Translations under genes and position numbers: made by a program
Assembly (NCBI RefSeq): GCF_900112355.1
Contig: NZ_FOLM01000007.1
Coordinates: 248,001 to 312,000 of the forward strand
DNA: 64,000 nucleotides
Direction of reading: 5' to 3'
From: Streptomyces aidingensis
GTDB taxonomy: Bacteria > Actinomycetota > Actinomycetes > Streptomycetales > Streptomycetaceae
The notes under the pieces: model-generated
The model's database searches: none
Told to the model about the DNA's origin: nothing
What the model saw: the letters and a program-made list of their open reading frames with translations, nothing else
Shown: positions 1 through 8,740 of the stretch, in pieces
Position numbering within the stretch: position 1 is the first letter of the stretch
Layout: each line of letters opens with the position of its first letter

Positions 1-1395
1 CTGACGTACTGCATCGATCTGCACACCGACACCATGGCCGGGGTGAACTACGTCCTGGGTGAGTGGAGCGAGGCCAACGTCCCCAACCTGGGCTACGTGG
101 AGTACATCCTGCAGAACTACTTCCCGACCACCCAGGAGCCGGCCGGGGCCGCGAACGACGCCGTCCGGGCGGCGGCCGTGCAGTCCGCCATCTGGTTCTT
201 CACCGACAACCTGATCCTGTCCGAGACCAGCACCGTCCGCCCGCTGACCGAGGCCATCGTCGCGGACACGCTGGCCAACGGGCCGGCCGCGGAGCCGGAG
301 CTGCCGGAGCTGGAGGTCACCCCCGAGGTGATTGCCGCCCCGGCGACCGGAGAGATCGTGGGCCCTTTCCAGGTGTCCGGAAACGTTCCCGGGACGCTCA
401 TCACGACGGGGGTGGAGGTGTTCACCGACCCGGAGGGGCTCAACCAGCTCCAGGACGGCGACGAGGTGCAGCCGGGCACGGAGCTGTGGGCCCGCAGCAT
501 CTCGGACGAGGTTCCCCAGGGCTTCGTCCTGGAACACGTCGCGACGGTGCTGGAGGGCACAGCCCTGATCTACGACGGCACCAACCCGGGCCTGGACGAC
601 GCCCAGACGCTGGTGCTGGCTCAGGAGACCGAGCTGGTGGTGCGGGCCGGCGCCCAGCTTGTGCCGTTCGCCGCGGGCGGGCTGGAGGTCGTCAAGCGGG
701 TGGCCGGCAGCGGGGCCGGGTTCCAGGGCGAGGTGGTCATCGAGGTGGACTGCCTGGACCAGGACCCGGAAACCGATCTGGACCAGCACCACGAGCTGAT
801 CCTCGAAGCGGGCGCCGGGGCAGGTGACCACTCCTGGACGATCGGCGGCATCCCGGCCGGCAGCGAATGCACCGTCACCGAGACCGCCACCGGCGACAAC
901 GGCGAAGTCAATCTGGTGATCGATCCCGTCATCGAACCCGAGACGGTCGTCATCACGGAGGGGGAGACCCGGCGCGTGACCGTCACCGACAACTACGCCA
1001 GGGCACTGGGCGCGCTGCAGATCGCCAAGACCATCAAGGGCAGCGGCGCGGGAGCGCAGGGAACCGCGGTCATCGCGCTGGACTGTGACGACCCGGAGAA
1101 CGCCTTCGACCAGGAGTTCACCGTCCCCGCGGGCGCGGTGGCCGGCACCTACGCCCAGCCGGTGGTCGGCGGCATCCCCGCCGGCACACGGTGCACCGTG
1201 ACGGAGACCGTCCTCGGGGAGAACGACCGGGTCGAGCTGACCCATGTGGTCATCGAACCGCCCAGCGTCACCATCACCGACGGGGCCACCCAGCTCGTCA
1301 GCATCACCGACGTCTACTCCCTGCGCAACGACAAGCCGGGGAAGCCAGGGAAGGGTGGCAAGCCCGGCAAGGGCGGGCACCACAAGACTGCATAG
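1..1395 (+). CDS. Thioester-domain surface protein, 5' end missing
   Basis: The frame is open from base 1, so the start lies outside the window. The first residues LTYCIDLHT fit the start of a thioester (TED/TQXA) domain, where the Cys forms an internal thioester with a Gln; the likely partner is the Gln in AAVQSAIWFFTDN near residue 62 of the visible part. Two repeated beta-sandwich units follow (LEVVKRVAGSGAGFQGEVVIEVDC and ALQIAKTIKGSGAGAQGTAVIALDC type; DUF5979-like), each with a Cys pair. The tail is a Gly/Lys/Pro-rich stretch ending GGHHKTA. No LPXTG/LAXTG sorting motif or membrane anchor is visible, which is unusual for this normally cell-wall-attached family. Family knowledge suggests covalent adhesion to surfaces; the substrate is unknown. 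Confidence 0.8.
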   Translation: MTYCIDLHTDTMAGVNYVLGEWSEANVPNLGYVEYILQNYFPTTQEPAGAANDAVRAAAVQSAIWFFTDNLILSETSTVRPLTEAIVADTLANGPAAEPELPELEVTPEVIAAPATGEIVGPFQVSGNVPGTLITTGVEVFTDPEGLNQLQDGDEVQPGTELWARSISDEVPQGFVLEHVATVLEGTALIYDGTNPGLDDAQTLVLAQETELVVRAGAQLVPFAAGGLEVVKRVAGSGAGFQGEVVIEVDCLDQDPETDLDQHHELILEAGAGAGDHSWTIGGIPAGSECTVTETATGDNGEVNLVIDPVIEPETVVITEGETRRVTVTDNYARALGALQIAKTIKGSGAGAQGTAVIALDCDDPENAFDQEFTVPAGAVAGTYAQPVVGGIPAGTRCTVTETVLGENDRVELTHVVIEPPSVTITDGATQLVSITDVYSLRNDKPGKPGKGGKPGKGGHHKTA

Positions 1396-1409
1396 GCTCA
1401 CGGAGCCCG

Positions 1410-1441
1410 GGCCCACCGGACGCTGACGCGTCCGGTGGGCC
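1410..1441. terminator. Strong intrinsic hairpin after the thioester protein gene
   Basis: A perfect 13-base inverted repeat (GGCCCACCGGACG and its complement) surrounds a 6-base loop, starting 15 bases after the stop codon. No U-tract follows, as is common for Streptomyces terminators. Confidence 0.8.
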
Positions 1442-1456
1442 AGCGCGTGCCCGTTC

Positions 1457-1985
1457 TCACCCCGGCCCCCGCCCCCGGGCAATGGCTGGACCCGGTGATG
1501 CAGCGGTTGCGCGCGCCGACCGGTGCCGCGGCTCCGCCCTACGGCGGGCCATCGCCGATACGCAGCGGTTACCCCGTCGGAGAGTCAACGGGGGTACGCC
1601 GGAAAAGGTGCCGAGGTGGTGCCTGCCGGGGCCGCTGCTCTTCCAGGCGCTCAGCGTGTTCGGCGGTCTCCTCGGCGCGGCGCCGGGCTTCGGCCGCAGG
1701 GTCTCCGCGGTGGCGGTGGCCCGTCGTCCGGCCTGGCGGTGGTGCTGTTCGGCCTGCTGTACGGTGTCCTCGGCCCGGCGCGCCTGTTCGGCCAGTTCCC
1801 CCGGTGGCGCGCGGCGGCGGTTTCCTTTCGTCGGTACCGGCCAGGGTGCCGCCAGCGCCCAGAACATCCAGCCCGCCCAGCCGATGCTGCGGCCCGGCCG
1901 CGACGGGTGCGGCCAGCACCAGGTCGAATGTGCCGTACAGGTCGACGGGCACTACTTCACCCGTCGCCGAAGGGGCAGCCGTGGG
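1457..1985 (-). pseudogene. Possible decayed membrane/coiled-coil gene
   Basis: No intact gene is recognised here. On the minus strand one frame reads VPVDLYGTFDLVLAAPVAAGPQH and a second frame continues as SIGWAGWMFWALAAPWPVPTKGNRR, followed by a charged, heptad-like stretch (ELAEQARRAEDTVQQAEQHHRQ). This looks like a hydrophobic segment joined to a coiled coil but split by a frameshift. The DLYGTF segment faintly recalls DUF2637/SpdB-type plasmid-transfer membrane proteins; that is a guess. It lies in a stretch full of other broken genes. Confidence 0.25.
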
Positions 1986-1992
1986 CCTCCGT

Positions 1993-2371
1993 ATGAACCT
2001 CAGCGTTGTCGGCGCCGTCGGCCTGCTGCTGGCGAGCCTTGCCCTGGGACCGACCGCGTATGCCGGGACTTCCGACATCCAGTGCGCCCTGGGCTCGAAC
2101 ACGATCTCCTACGACCCGTCGATGACCAACACCCCCGCATGACCACAGTCAGCGGACAGGCGCGGTACACCTGCTTCTCGCTGCTCGGCGACATCAGCAG
2201 CGCCGAGGGCACCGTGACGGTGAGCGGCGAGGTGAGCTGTCAGCTCAGCGTCGACCTGTTCACTCCGGCGACGATCATCTACCGCTGGAACACCGGCCGA
2301 ACGCCGACGGTCACCTACCGCAGTCACACCGTCGTCCAGGCCGTTGACGGAACCTCGATCGTCCGCACTCA
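1993..2371 (+). pseudogene. Frameshifted small secreted protein
   Basis: The ATG at 1993 begins a clear signal peptide (MNLSVVGAVGLLLASLALGP, then TAYA) and the mature start GTSDIQCALGSNTISYDPSMTNTPA, which stops at 2142. The continuation is in another frame (TTVSGQARYTCFSLLGD..., SCQLSVDLFTPATIIYRWNTG, TVTYRSHTVVQAVDGTSIV). From memory this matches a common Streptomyces secreted family with the motifs IQCAxGS, YRWNTG and VVQAxxGT. The copy is broken by one frameshift near 2142 and truncated near 2371, where another gene fragment begins. Confidence 0.7.
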
Positions 2372-2602
2372 GCCCGCATATACGACTACTTCCTGGGCCT
2401 GGTGACCAACTTCCCGGCGGGCCGTGAGGCGGCCGGCCGGGCTATGGCCGCCTTCCCATCCGCTCTGATCGCCGGCCGGAGCAACCGCGCCTTCGTCCAG
2501 CGCTCGACCGGTACCTGGCCCGCATGGGACTGGAGCAGTTCTGGACATCGGCACAGGCGTCCCCACCTCCCCCAACCGCCACGAGATCGCCCAGGCCACC
2601 CC
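2372..2602 (+). pseudogene. 5' fragment of SAM-dependent methyltransferase (PF04672-like)
   Basis: The reading starts ARIYDYFLGLVTNFPAGREA, then AGRAMAAFP and SNRAFVQRST, and after single-base shifts continues RYLARMGLEQF and LDIGTGVPTSPNRHEIAQA. This is the N-terminal SAM-binding part of the S-adenosyl methyltransferase family expanded in Streptomyces (typical wording RVYDYxLGGKDNFxADREAA ... FLDIGTGxPTxPNxHExAQ). At least two frameshifts occur near 2507 and 2545. The fragment ends abruptly where the ISAs1 remnant begins. It has no start codon of its own, so it is a relic. Confidence 0.75.
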
Positions 2603-3077
2603 TGGCAGGCGTGCGGGTGGTCGAGGTGCGCGAGCGCGGCGGTCTTCAGCCGGCGGATCTCCTGGGGGTGGTGGGCCCTGGTGGTTCGTGATGGTCCAGG
2701 CGGATGTCGCGCCAGGGCAGTCGACGGACCCGTTCGTGGAGTCCGGGGTGGTTCTTCTTGACGACGGCCAGGTGGTGCGCCCCGCTTTGTGCAGGTGGGA
2801 CGCGTGGTCGTGCTGGGTGTGCAGGGCATCGGCAGTGATCACCGCACCGGTCGGGTACCTCCCGGCCGAAGGCTGGGGGAAGGACCGGGCAGAAGCCGAG
2901 CAGGGCCAGGACACGCTGTGGGGCGTCGGCAACCCACTCACCGATCGCCGTGATGGAAACGGCGCCGACCAGAACGGCGGCAGCCGCGGCAGTGAGCAGG
3001 GCCGTCCACGGGTAGCGGATGCCGCGACGGTCCCGCAGGTCCGGCACACCGGCCAGACATTTCCGCAGGACAGTCAC
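2603..3077 (-). pseudogene. ISAs1-family transposase remnant
   Basis: The minus-strand ATG at 3077 gives MTVLRKCLAGVPDLRDRRGI, followed by RYPWTALLTAAAAAVLVGA and SITAIGEWVADAPQRVLALLGF, the conserved N-terminus of ISAs1 (H-repeat) transposases. The frame then jumps, skipping the first catalytic region. Other frames carry AVITADALHTQHDHASHLHKAG, AVVKKNHPGLHERVRRLPWRDI and LDHPHACQ from the DDE domain. The copy therefore has an internal deletion and frameshifts and is cut at 2603, directly against the methyltransferase relic. It cannot encode an active transposase. Confidence 0.8.
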
Positions 3078-3340
3078 CTTTCAGGCGAGACCGGGCGGGA
3101 CCGGGTGCCCAGTTGTTGCAGGCATGAAGGTATACGGGAAGATGGGCGCGCAGGCATGGACTCGCTCGGTGCTCATACGGACTCGACACCCACATGATCA
3201 CCAGTGGCCTTGCCTGTTCTGTGTCCGGACCTCATCGAGGGCTGCCTCGCCGAGAACGGCCTGGCCGTCAGACCCACCCGGGCAACGGCACGACACCACG
3301 AATTCAACCTCAGTAACCCAGCGGCAATATTCGGGATTGG

Positions 3341-4435
3341 CTACTCCCCTTCGAGTAGGTCCCACCACCACTGGATGGGGGAAAGCTGTGACCGTTCTAA
3401 TCGTTGGGTGGCCCAAAGACTTTCGGCAGCAGGCTCGACAGGGAATCCGGGAGTCCGGACCTGGTTATAACGGGCAGAGGTAATGGCCCAGTCGTGGTTG
3501 GCGCGCGGCCAGTGGCCGCACAGATCCACGTACCGATTCAATTCAGGGCTACCCCACCGCTGAATCCTCTCCCGCAATGCCAAATAGGCCCGGATCACTT
3601 TCTCATACTCGACTACTGTCTTGAGGGCTGCGTCTTGTCGGCTGCATCGATAGTAGGCTGCGAACAGCTCCACCAGGTTATGCACCCACTCACGTTTTTC
3701 CTGGCGTTCTTCGTTGTAGGAAAACAAATCATTGGTGATCGCCACGGTTGCTCCACAGGCATCCACCACTGCCTGTACCTCGGGATGGCGCCATTCTCCG
3801 AGCGGTACCTCAAAACCTTCAATGATGTCTCCCTGGGAGCCCAGCGACTTCGAGCCGCTGGTGTCCAGCCGAGCGGCGAAGAAATCATCGAATGGCGGGA
3901 ACTCCTCCCTCTCCCGGTAGGCGGCGTGCAACGTCTGACGATGCAGATACGCAGAGAAGGTATGCACCCAGCGTGTCACCTGAGTCGGGGTGGCGAAGCC
4001 GTCCAGTTCTCGGCGCAGCTCCCGTACAGCCACGGCGAACGGCTCAGCGTGAAAAGCCGCTGCGGCCGGTGTCTCCAGCACGTAGGTCAACTGGTTCGTA
4101 ACACGCGCCAGCTCTCCAGGTTTTCTCGATGCTTCTCCGATGTCACAGTAGGCATCATCGAAGGAAAAGAGGAAGACGTTGAGCTTGGTTTCCCACAGGA
4201 GTTGGTCGTATAGACCGTGAGGATAGACGCACGCAGCCAGTTTCCCGCCTTCCATGCGCCGCAACCGTTCGAGTTCTGTCGCTGTTTGCACCATCCCAGT
4301 GTGCTGAGCCCATTCCAAGGACGGACCGTCCAACTCCTGCCAGCGCGGATGAATAGCGGATGGAGTGGGATACCACAAAGGAAGAAAGTCGACCGTGCCG
4401 CGCAACGTGGACTCGTCGGGTCCGTGGACAGACAT
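3341..4435 (-). CDS. Class I terpene synthase
   Basis: This 364-residue protein has the bacterial terpene cyclase size and both metal motifs: an Asp-rich motif FSFDDAYCD (D93, D94) and the NSE triad ITNDLFSYNEE (N235, S239, E243). A late RY pair (TSARYN) fits the diphosphate sensor. It should ionise a prenyl diphosphate with three Mg2+ ions and cyclise it; sesquiterpene or other chain length cannot be told. The start codon is ATG. Base composition is visibly less G/C-rich than its neighbours and it stands alone between transposase relics, suggesting transfer. No prenyltransferase or P450 is adjacent. Confidence 0.88.
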   Translation of the reverse strand: MSVHGPDESTLRGTVDFLPLWYPTPSAIHPRWQELDGPSLEWAQHTGMVQTATELERLRRMEGGKLAACVYPHGLYDQLLWETKLNVFLFSFDDAYCDIGEASRKPGELARVTNQLTYVLETPAAAAFHAEPFAVAVRELRRELDGFATPTQVTRWVHTFSAYLHRQTLHAAYREREEFPPFDDFFAARLDTSGSKSLGSQGDIIEGFEVPLGEWRHPEVQAVVDACGATVAITNDLFSYNEERQEKREWVHNLVELFAAYYRCSRQDAALKTVVEYEKVIRAYLALRERIQRWGSPELNRYVDLCGHWPRANHDWAITSARYNQVRTPGFPVEPAAESLWATQRLERSQLSPIQWWWDLLEGE

Positions 4436-4742
4436 ACCTACCCGCCATTCCTATCCCTCGAGCGAAGCGAATCAGGGGCGGCAGCAGAGGGCTGGCCCCA
4501 TGTTGCTCGCCCAGGGAATCACACTTGCCATGTGATCAGGCCGCTTCGCCTCCGGCAACGGCGCAGGGCGAGGCAGTTGAGTCTCTGGAGGACCAAGGCC
4601 AGCAGCTCGACGAGCCGTAGGCACACGAAGGCGCTGAAGCGCCAAATCTGTGTCACGCTGCTCGACGAATGACCCCGCCGATCGATTCACAGGTCTTGAC
4701 TATTGCTCCACTTGGTGCCACCTCCGATCCCTGCTCACACTC
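4436..4742. other. Non-coding stretch between terpene synthase and IS5 relic
   Basis: No frame with convincing coding character was found. It should hold the terpene synthase promoter on the minus strand, but no clear -10/-35 pair stands out. Confidence 0.4.
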
Positions 4743-4890
4743 CAGCCCCGCAAGCGATTCGCCGAGGACACCGTGCTCATCGTGGACGGCGCCCTGGTCT
4801 CCACCCACGACCACACCATCGCCGAGCGGTTCGAGAACTACCGGTACTCCACCAACCACCGGGTCGTCATCGACGCTGACCGGGTTTCTG
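4743..4890 (+). pseudogene. IS5-family transposase fragment
   Basis: The plus strand reads RKRFAEDTVLIVDGALVSTH, then DHTIAERFENYRYSTNHRVVIDAD. This is the conserved DDE core of IS5-type transposases (typical wording VLIVDGTLVPTRDHT ... SKNYRYSTNHQVVIDADT). About 50 residues survive with no start or end. It is a second transposon scar flanking the terpene synthase gene. Confidence 0.7.
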
Positions 4891-5072
4891 CTCGGCTCCA
4901 CCGCCATGTCGGGGCAGAAACAGTGGTGGCCGCCGGGCCTGCGGCGGCCTCCGGCCGGGGAGCGCACGGGCACCGAGGGCCCGGGCCCGCGTCCCGGCCC
5001 GACACCTGCGGAGACCATGACGTTCGCTCTCGCGCCCGGTGCCCGTCACCGGAGGCAGGGAGAACACCGGGC

Positions 5073-5789
5073 ATGGACACCGGAGAGGACGAGCAGTTGC
5101 CGCCCCGTGTCGAGGCGGAGCCGGAGCAGCCCCTGGTCATGTACTGGCAGGCGCGGGAGCGCCAGCATCTGCGGGATGTGTACGCCGGGGTGCGGATCAA
5201 GAAGTTCCCCGAGGATCTGCGGCTGATGGAGCACCTGATGTGGCTCTCCCGCAGCCAGGCCGTGGTGGAGCTCGGCACTCACTTCGGCGGGGCCGCCCTG
5301 TGGTTCCGCGACCGGCTGCGTGCTCTCGCCGGGTACGGGCGTGTCCCGGCGGAGGTGCGGGTGGTCTCGGTGGATGTGCGGCAGGACAAGGCCCGCGCCG
5401 CCCTGCCGGCGGCCGACCCCGGATACGGGCGGGAGATCACCCTGCTGGAGGGCGACATCACCGACCCGGACACCGCCCGCCGCGTCGCCGCCGCGCTGCC
5501 GGCCGGCGCGCGGTGCCTGGTCGTGGAGGACACCCTCCACACCTACGACACCACCCTCGCGGCGCTGCGGCACTTCACCCCGCTGGTGCCCCTCGGCGGC
5601 TTCTTCATCGCCGAGGACGGCATCGTGGACGTGCCCGGACTCCGCCCGCCGGGCATGCCCGGCGGGGTGCAGCCCGCCGTGCGCGACTGGCTCGCCAGTG
5701 CGCAGGGTGCCGCATTCCGGCAGCGCCGGGACCTGGAACGCTACGGCCTCACCTGCCACCCGGGCGGCTGGCTGCAACGGGTGCGGTAG
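5073..5789 (+). CDS. CmcI-family (cephalosporin hydroxylase-like) methyltransferase
   Basis: The 238-residue product has the CmcI/rhamnosyl O-methyltransferase layout: an N-terminal helical segment (MYWQARERQHLRDVYAGVRI), the SAM-binding loop VVELGTHFGGAALWF near residue 67, an acidic strand end VVSVDVRQDK, and VVEDTLHTYDTTLAALRHF plus GGFFIAEDGIVD toward the C-terminus. The ATG at 5073 is preceded by CAGGGAG; the frame is open upstream but that part looks non-coding. The family contains O-methyltransferases of antibiotics and sugars. No biosynthetic neighbours indicate a substrate. Confidence 0.8.
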   Translation: MDTGEDEQLPPRVEAEPEQPLVMYWQARERQHLRDVYAGVRIKKFPEDLRLMEHLMWLSRSQAVVELGTHFGGAALWFRDRLRALAGYGRVPAEVRVVSVDVRQDKARAALPAADPGYGREITLLEGDITDPDTARRVAAALPAGARCLVVEDTLHTYDTTLAALRHFTPLVPLGGFFIAEDGIVDVPGLRPPGMPGGVQPAVRDWLASAQGAAFRQRRDLERYGLTCHPGGWLQRVR

Positions 5790-5893
5790 TGCGGTGGGCC
5801 GGCGGGAGAGCCGTGACCTCCCGTGCCGGCGTCCCTGCTCCCCCTGCCCGGCGGCCGGGCGAGGGCCGGGTGCCTGGTGTTCTCGGTGCCCGG

Positions 5894-6430
5894 TCAGGGT
5901 GTGTCCGGCGGGGTGGGCGGGCGGGTGTGCAGGAAGGCGGGCGGCGTGGCTTCCCACGCCGGGGCGCGCAGGGTGCTGAGCGCGTCGGTGAGGGTGCGTT
6001 CCTCGAACGGGAAGTGGGATTCCAGGATGGCCGTCAGACCGTCGAGTTCCCCGCGCAGCCGCCGGGCCTCGCGGGGGTTGCCGCGGGCCCGGGGCGTCAA
6101 GTCCTTGATCAGGTGCTCCAGCCGCCGCAGGATGCCCGAGACCAGCCGGTGGTCCTCGCGCAGTTTGTCCAGCACGGCGGCCAGCCCGGGATGCTGCCCG
6201 GCCAGCGCGGGGAAGGCGTCGTGTTCCTCGCTGGTGTGGTGGCGTTCCAGTGCCGAGCAGAAGGCCAGGCAGTGGGCTTGCAGCTCCGCGGGCGGCCGGG
6301 CGCCGCCGTCGAGGTAGTCGTCCATCTCGTCGCTGATGCGTGTGAGTTCGCTGCGGAGCCGGCGGTGGACGTCGATCAGTTGGCTGCCGAATGCGGTCAG
6401 CCGGGCGTGGATGTTGTCCTGGTTCTCCAT
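5894..6430 (-). CDS. Hemerythrin-like HHE-domain protein
   Basis: The 178-residue product (MENQDNIHARLTAFGSQLID...) is a four-helix cation-binding protein. Metal-site candidates are H18 (IDVHRRL), ALERHHTSEEHDAFPAL with its HHxxEE(H)D group, LREDHRLV, and ILESHFPFEERTL near the end. HHE proteins bind a di-iron centre and act in O2/NO/ROS sensing or scavenging. ATG at 6430 was chosen because frames further upstream become non-coding. It is divergent from the next gene with a 123-base gap. Confidence 0.82.
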   Translation of the reverse strand: MENQDNIHARLTAFGSQLIDVHRRLRSELTRISDEMDDYLDGGARPPAELQAHCLAFCSALERHHTSEEHDAFPALAGQHPGLAAVLDKLREDHRLVSGILRRLEHLIKDLTPRARGNPREARRLRGELDGLTAILESHFPFEERTLTDALSTLRAPAWEATPPAFLHTRPPTPPDTP

Positions 6431-6553
6431 TCCGGTCTCATCCTGGGCCGCTCCTGCGTTCCCGGTCAACGCCGGGGAGGGGTGGCTCGTTCGCCGGCGG
6501 CAGGAGCCGGTCCGCCGCCCCCTCGGGGCCTGCCGTTGACGGATCTTGACAGT

Positions 6554-7648
6554 GTGGTGGTGTGTGCTGGCATCGTTCGGACGGTGTTCACCACTCCTGA
6601 CCGCCCGGCCGATGTCGCGGCGTCCGTTCCCGGTCTGGCGGCATACGCCCGGACGGCGACCCGGCTGCATCCACGGCCCGGCACCCCGCGGCCACAGGAC
6701 AGTTCGGTGGCCGGTCCGATGCTGTGGCCCTCCGGCGAGCCCTGGCCGAGGTGCCAACTGCCCCACATGGTGGAGATCGAACGCCCCGCCACGGCGGAGG
6801 ACCTCGAGCTGTTCCGCAGGGGAGACGAGGAAGTCGCCCGCCTGGCCGACCGCCTCTCCGCGCTTCCACCCGAGCCCGGCTCCCGGGGGATGCCGGCCGC
6901 AACGGCGGCGCAGCTGCTGCGGATGCTGGCATCGGCCTCGGCCAACAGGCCCAGAACCACGGTCCGCACCAGCGCGATGGCGGTGCCGCCGAAACCGGTG
7001 CCCATGGTGCCGGTGGTCCAACTGCGTGCGGCGGACATCCCCCACGCGCGCTTCCCCGAAGGGACGGACCTGCTGCAGATCCTGTGGTGCCCGCACTGGC
7101 ACAACGCTGTTCCCGGCATGGACGAACACCACCGCGGGCCGGCCCCCATGGTCTGCTGGAGAGACTCCACCAAGCTCACCCACCACGCCACTCCCCCGGA
7201 CGGAGCCGGGACCGACGGCAGGTCCGTCCTCAGCACCTGCGTGATCTCACCCGAGCAGATCACCGACTATCCCGACACCGAGGCCCTGCCCGACCCGCTG
7301 CAGGAACGGCTGGAGGACTGGCATGACAGCCTCGGGCCCGACCCCGGGTTCGACTACCGCAACGACCTGGCCGCGGCACCGGGCCTCAAGGCCGGCGGAT
7401 GGCCCTACTGGCCCCACGGCCCGCGCCCCGTGGGCTGCGCCTGCGGAGCCGACCGCGACCTGCTGCTGAGCATCCCCAACGGCGAACGCGGAACACCAAG
7501 CTGGACACCGCTGGAGGACCAGACCCGGGCCGTGGAAGGCGGCGAGGAGTTCCACCACCCGACCGGCTTCCACGGCGCCCGCGACGCCGTCCACATCTTC
7601 TCCTGCCGGCAGGACCCCGCCCACCCCGTCCAGATCTACGTCGAATAG
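6554..7648 (+). CDS. DUF1963/YwqG-like protein, function unknown
   Basis: The 364-residue product contains a beta-rich series typical of YwqG-like proteins: SSVAGPMLWPSGEPWPRC near the N-terminus, VPVVQLRAADIP and FPEGTDLLQILWCPHWH in the middle, then KAGGWPYWPHGPRPVGCACG and a Cys/His-containing end (VHIFSCRQDP). These resemble the GGxPxWPxxxxWP and LxFFxQ blocks of DUF1963. GTG codons at 6554, 6557 and 6560 are all possible starts. No signal peptide or membrane segment is present. Confidence 0.65.
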   Translation: MVVCAGIVRTVFTTPDRPADVAASVPGLAAYARTATRLHPRPGTPRPQDSSVAGPMLWPSGEPWPRCQLPHMVEIERPATAEDLELFRRGDEEVARLADRLSALPPEPGSRGMPAATAAQLLRMLASASANRPRTTVRTSAMAVPPKPVPMVPVVQLRAADIPHARFPEGTDLLQILWCPHWHNAVPGMDEHHRGPAPMVCWRDSTKLTHHATPPDGAGTDGRSVLSTCVISPEQITDYPDTEALPDPLQERLEDWHDSLGPDPGFDYRNDLAAAPGLKAGGWPYWPHGPRPVGCACGADRDLLLSIPNGERGTPSWTPLEDQTRAVEGGEEFHHPTGFHGARDAVHIFSCRQDPAHPVQIYVE

Positions 7649-7723
7649 CCGCCCCGCCAGAAGCCCACGAACGCCACCGCGCGGGAGCAACCACCGATCC
7701 GCGGACAGCGCCGGCGGCGGGAC

Positions 7724-8102
7724 TGTCCTGCGCTGGGTTCCTCGCCGAGTTGCTGATGGCCAAGTGCGAGGACCGCGGCCGCCGCCGGGCCGAACGCCGT
7801 ATCCGCGGAGACCGCTTCCCCCGGGAGAAGTCCCTGCGCGATTTCGACTGCACCGCCAACCCTCACGTTGACCCGGCCGTCATCCACACCTCGCCACCTG
7901 TGACCGGATCGCCAAGGGCTGCCCGCTGTGTCTGATCGGGGGCTCCGGTACCGGCAGATCCGACCTGCTGATCGCCCTGGGCACTCAGGCGGCCATGGCC
8001 GGCTGCTGCGTCCGCTGCACCACCGCCGCGGCCCTGGTGAACGAGCCGGCCGAAGCCGCCGACGACCGCACCAGAGCGAACACGAACAACCCGAGGAAGT
8101 AA
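7724..8102 (+). pseudogene. IS21-type helper ATPase (IstB) remnant
   Basis: One frame reads AGFLAELLMAKCEDRGRRRAE, then RRIRGDRFPREKSLRDFDCTANPHVDPAVIHT, the N-terminus of IstB. After a frameshift near 7900 a second frame gives GCPLCLIGGSGTGRSDLLIA followed by LGTQAAMAG, which is the Walker A region with GSGTGRS where active copies have GSGTGKS. The sequence decays and stops at 8102, so the ATPase core is missing. No istA partner or terminal repeats are visible. Confidence 0.75.
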
Positions 8103-8157
8103 CCGAAAGAGCCGTCCACGCTGAATACAACAGCCCGCACCAAGGACGCCCGGGACC

Positions 8158-8640
8158 TCAGTCAGCGTCCTCACCCAGCGCACGCGTCAAGCGCACCTCC
8201 TCCTGCTGATATCCCAACGCTCCATGGAACCGGCGCGCAGTCGTATTGGCCGCACCGGTCTGCAACGTCACATAACGCAGCCCTCTGCACCGGGCCCAGT
8301 CCTCCGCCACCGTCATCAACCGCCGCCCCACCCCCTGACGGCTTGCATCGGAAGCGACGGCGAGCTCGCCGACATACCCATCCACCACACCAGTGAAGTG
8401 GCGCTGCTCCTCCACCGCCACCACCCCCACGACCACGGCGCCACGAACCGCGACAAAAACCGCCGCCTTCCCCTCGGCAACCGCAGCCAGCGAATCAGCC
8501 GGCCATGCCCTGGCAGCCCGGACCACCGCCCAACGATCCCGCCACGCCGCCGCCCCTTCAGCAAGCCTCGGCGCCAGCGCCATGATTCCGTCCGTGTCCC
8601 CCTCCACCGCCGTACGCACTTCCACTGTGTCATCGATCAT
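8158..8640 (-). CDS. GNAT-family N-acetyltransferase
   Basis: The 160-residue protein has the GNAT order: N-terminal strand VEVRTAVEGDTDGIMAL, a central sheet AVFVAVRGAVVVGVVAVEEQ, the acetyl-CoA loop GELAVASDASRQGVGRRLM (Q/RxxGxG/A type), and the C-terminal LGYQQEEVRLTRAL. It should transfer an acetyl group from acetyl-CoA to a small amine or protein. The ATG at 8640 gives a family-length protein. Nothing nearby hints at the substrate. Confidence 0.85.
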   Translation of the reverse strand: MIDDTVEVRTAVEGDTDGIMALAPRLAEGAAAWRDRWAVVRAARAWPADSLAAVAEGKAAVFVAVRGAVVVGVVAVEEQRHFTGVVDGYVGELAVASDASRQGVGRRLMTVAEDWARCRGLRYVTLQTGAANTTARRFHGALGYQQEEVRLTRALGEDAD

Positions 8641-8740
8641 GCCGCCGGAGCATGACAGACCACAGGCCGGGGAAAAAGCCCTGCTCAACGGGTGTGCGCG
8701 AACCAGAACCAGCTGGAAACGATGTCCAACAGCCAGCATC

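Noticed and set aside
1435..2142. Long plus-strand open frame over the whole segment
   Set aside because: Only its last 50 codons (from 1993) have protein character; the rest is Arg/Pro/Ala-rich read-through typical of non-coding GC-rich DNA.
4436..4742. Possible tRNA or small gene after the terpene synthase
   Set aside because: A sequence with GGGAATCACAC looked RNA-like but no cloverleaf can be folded and no frame is conserved.
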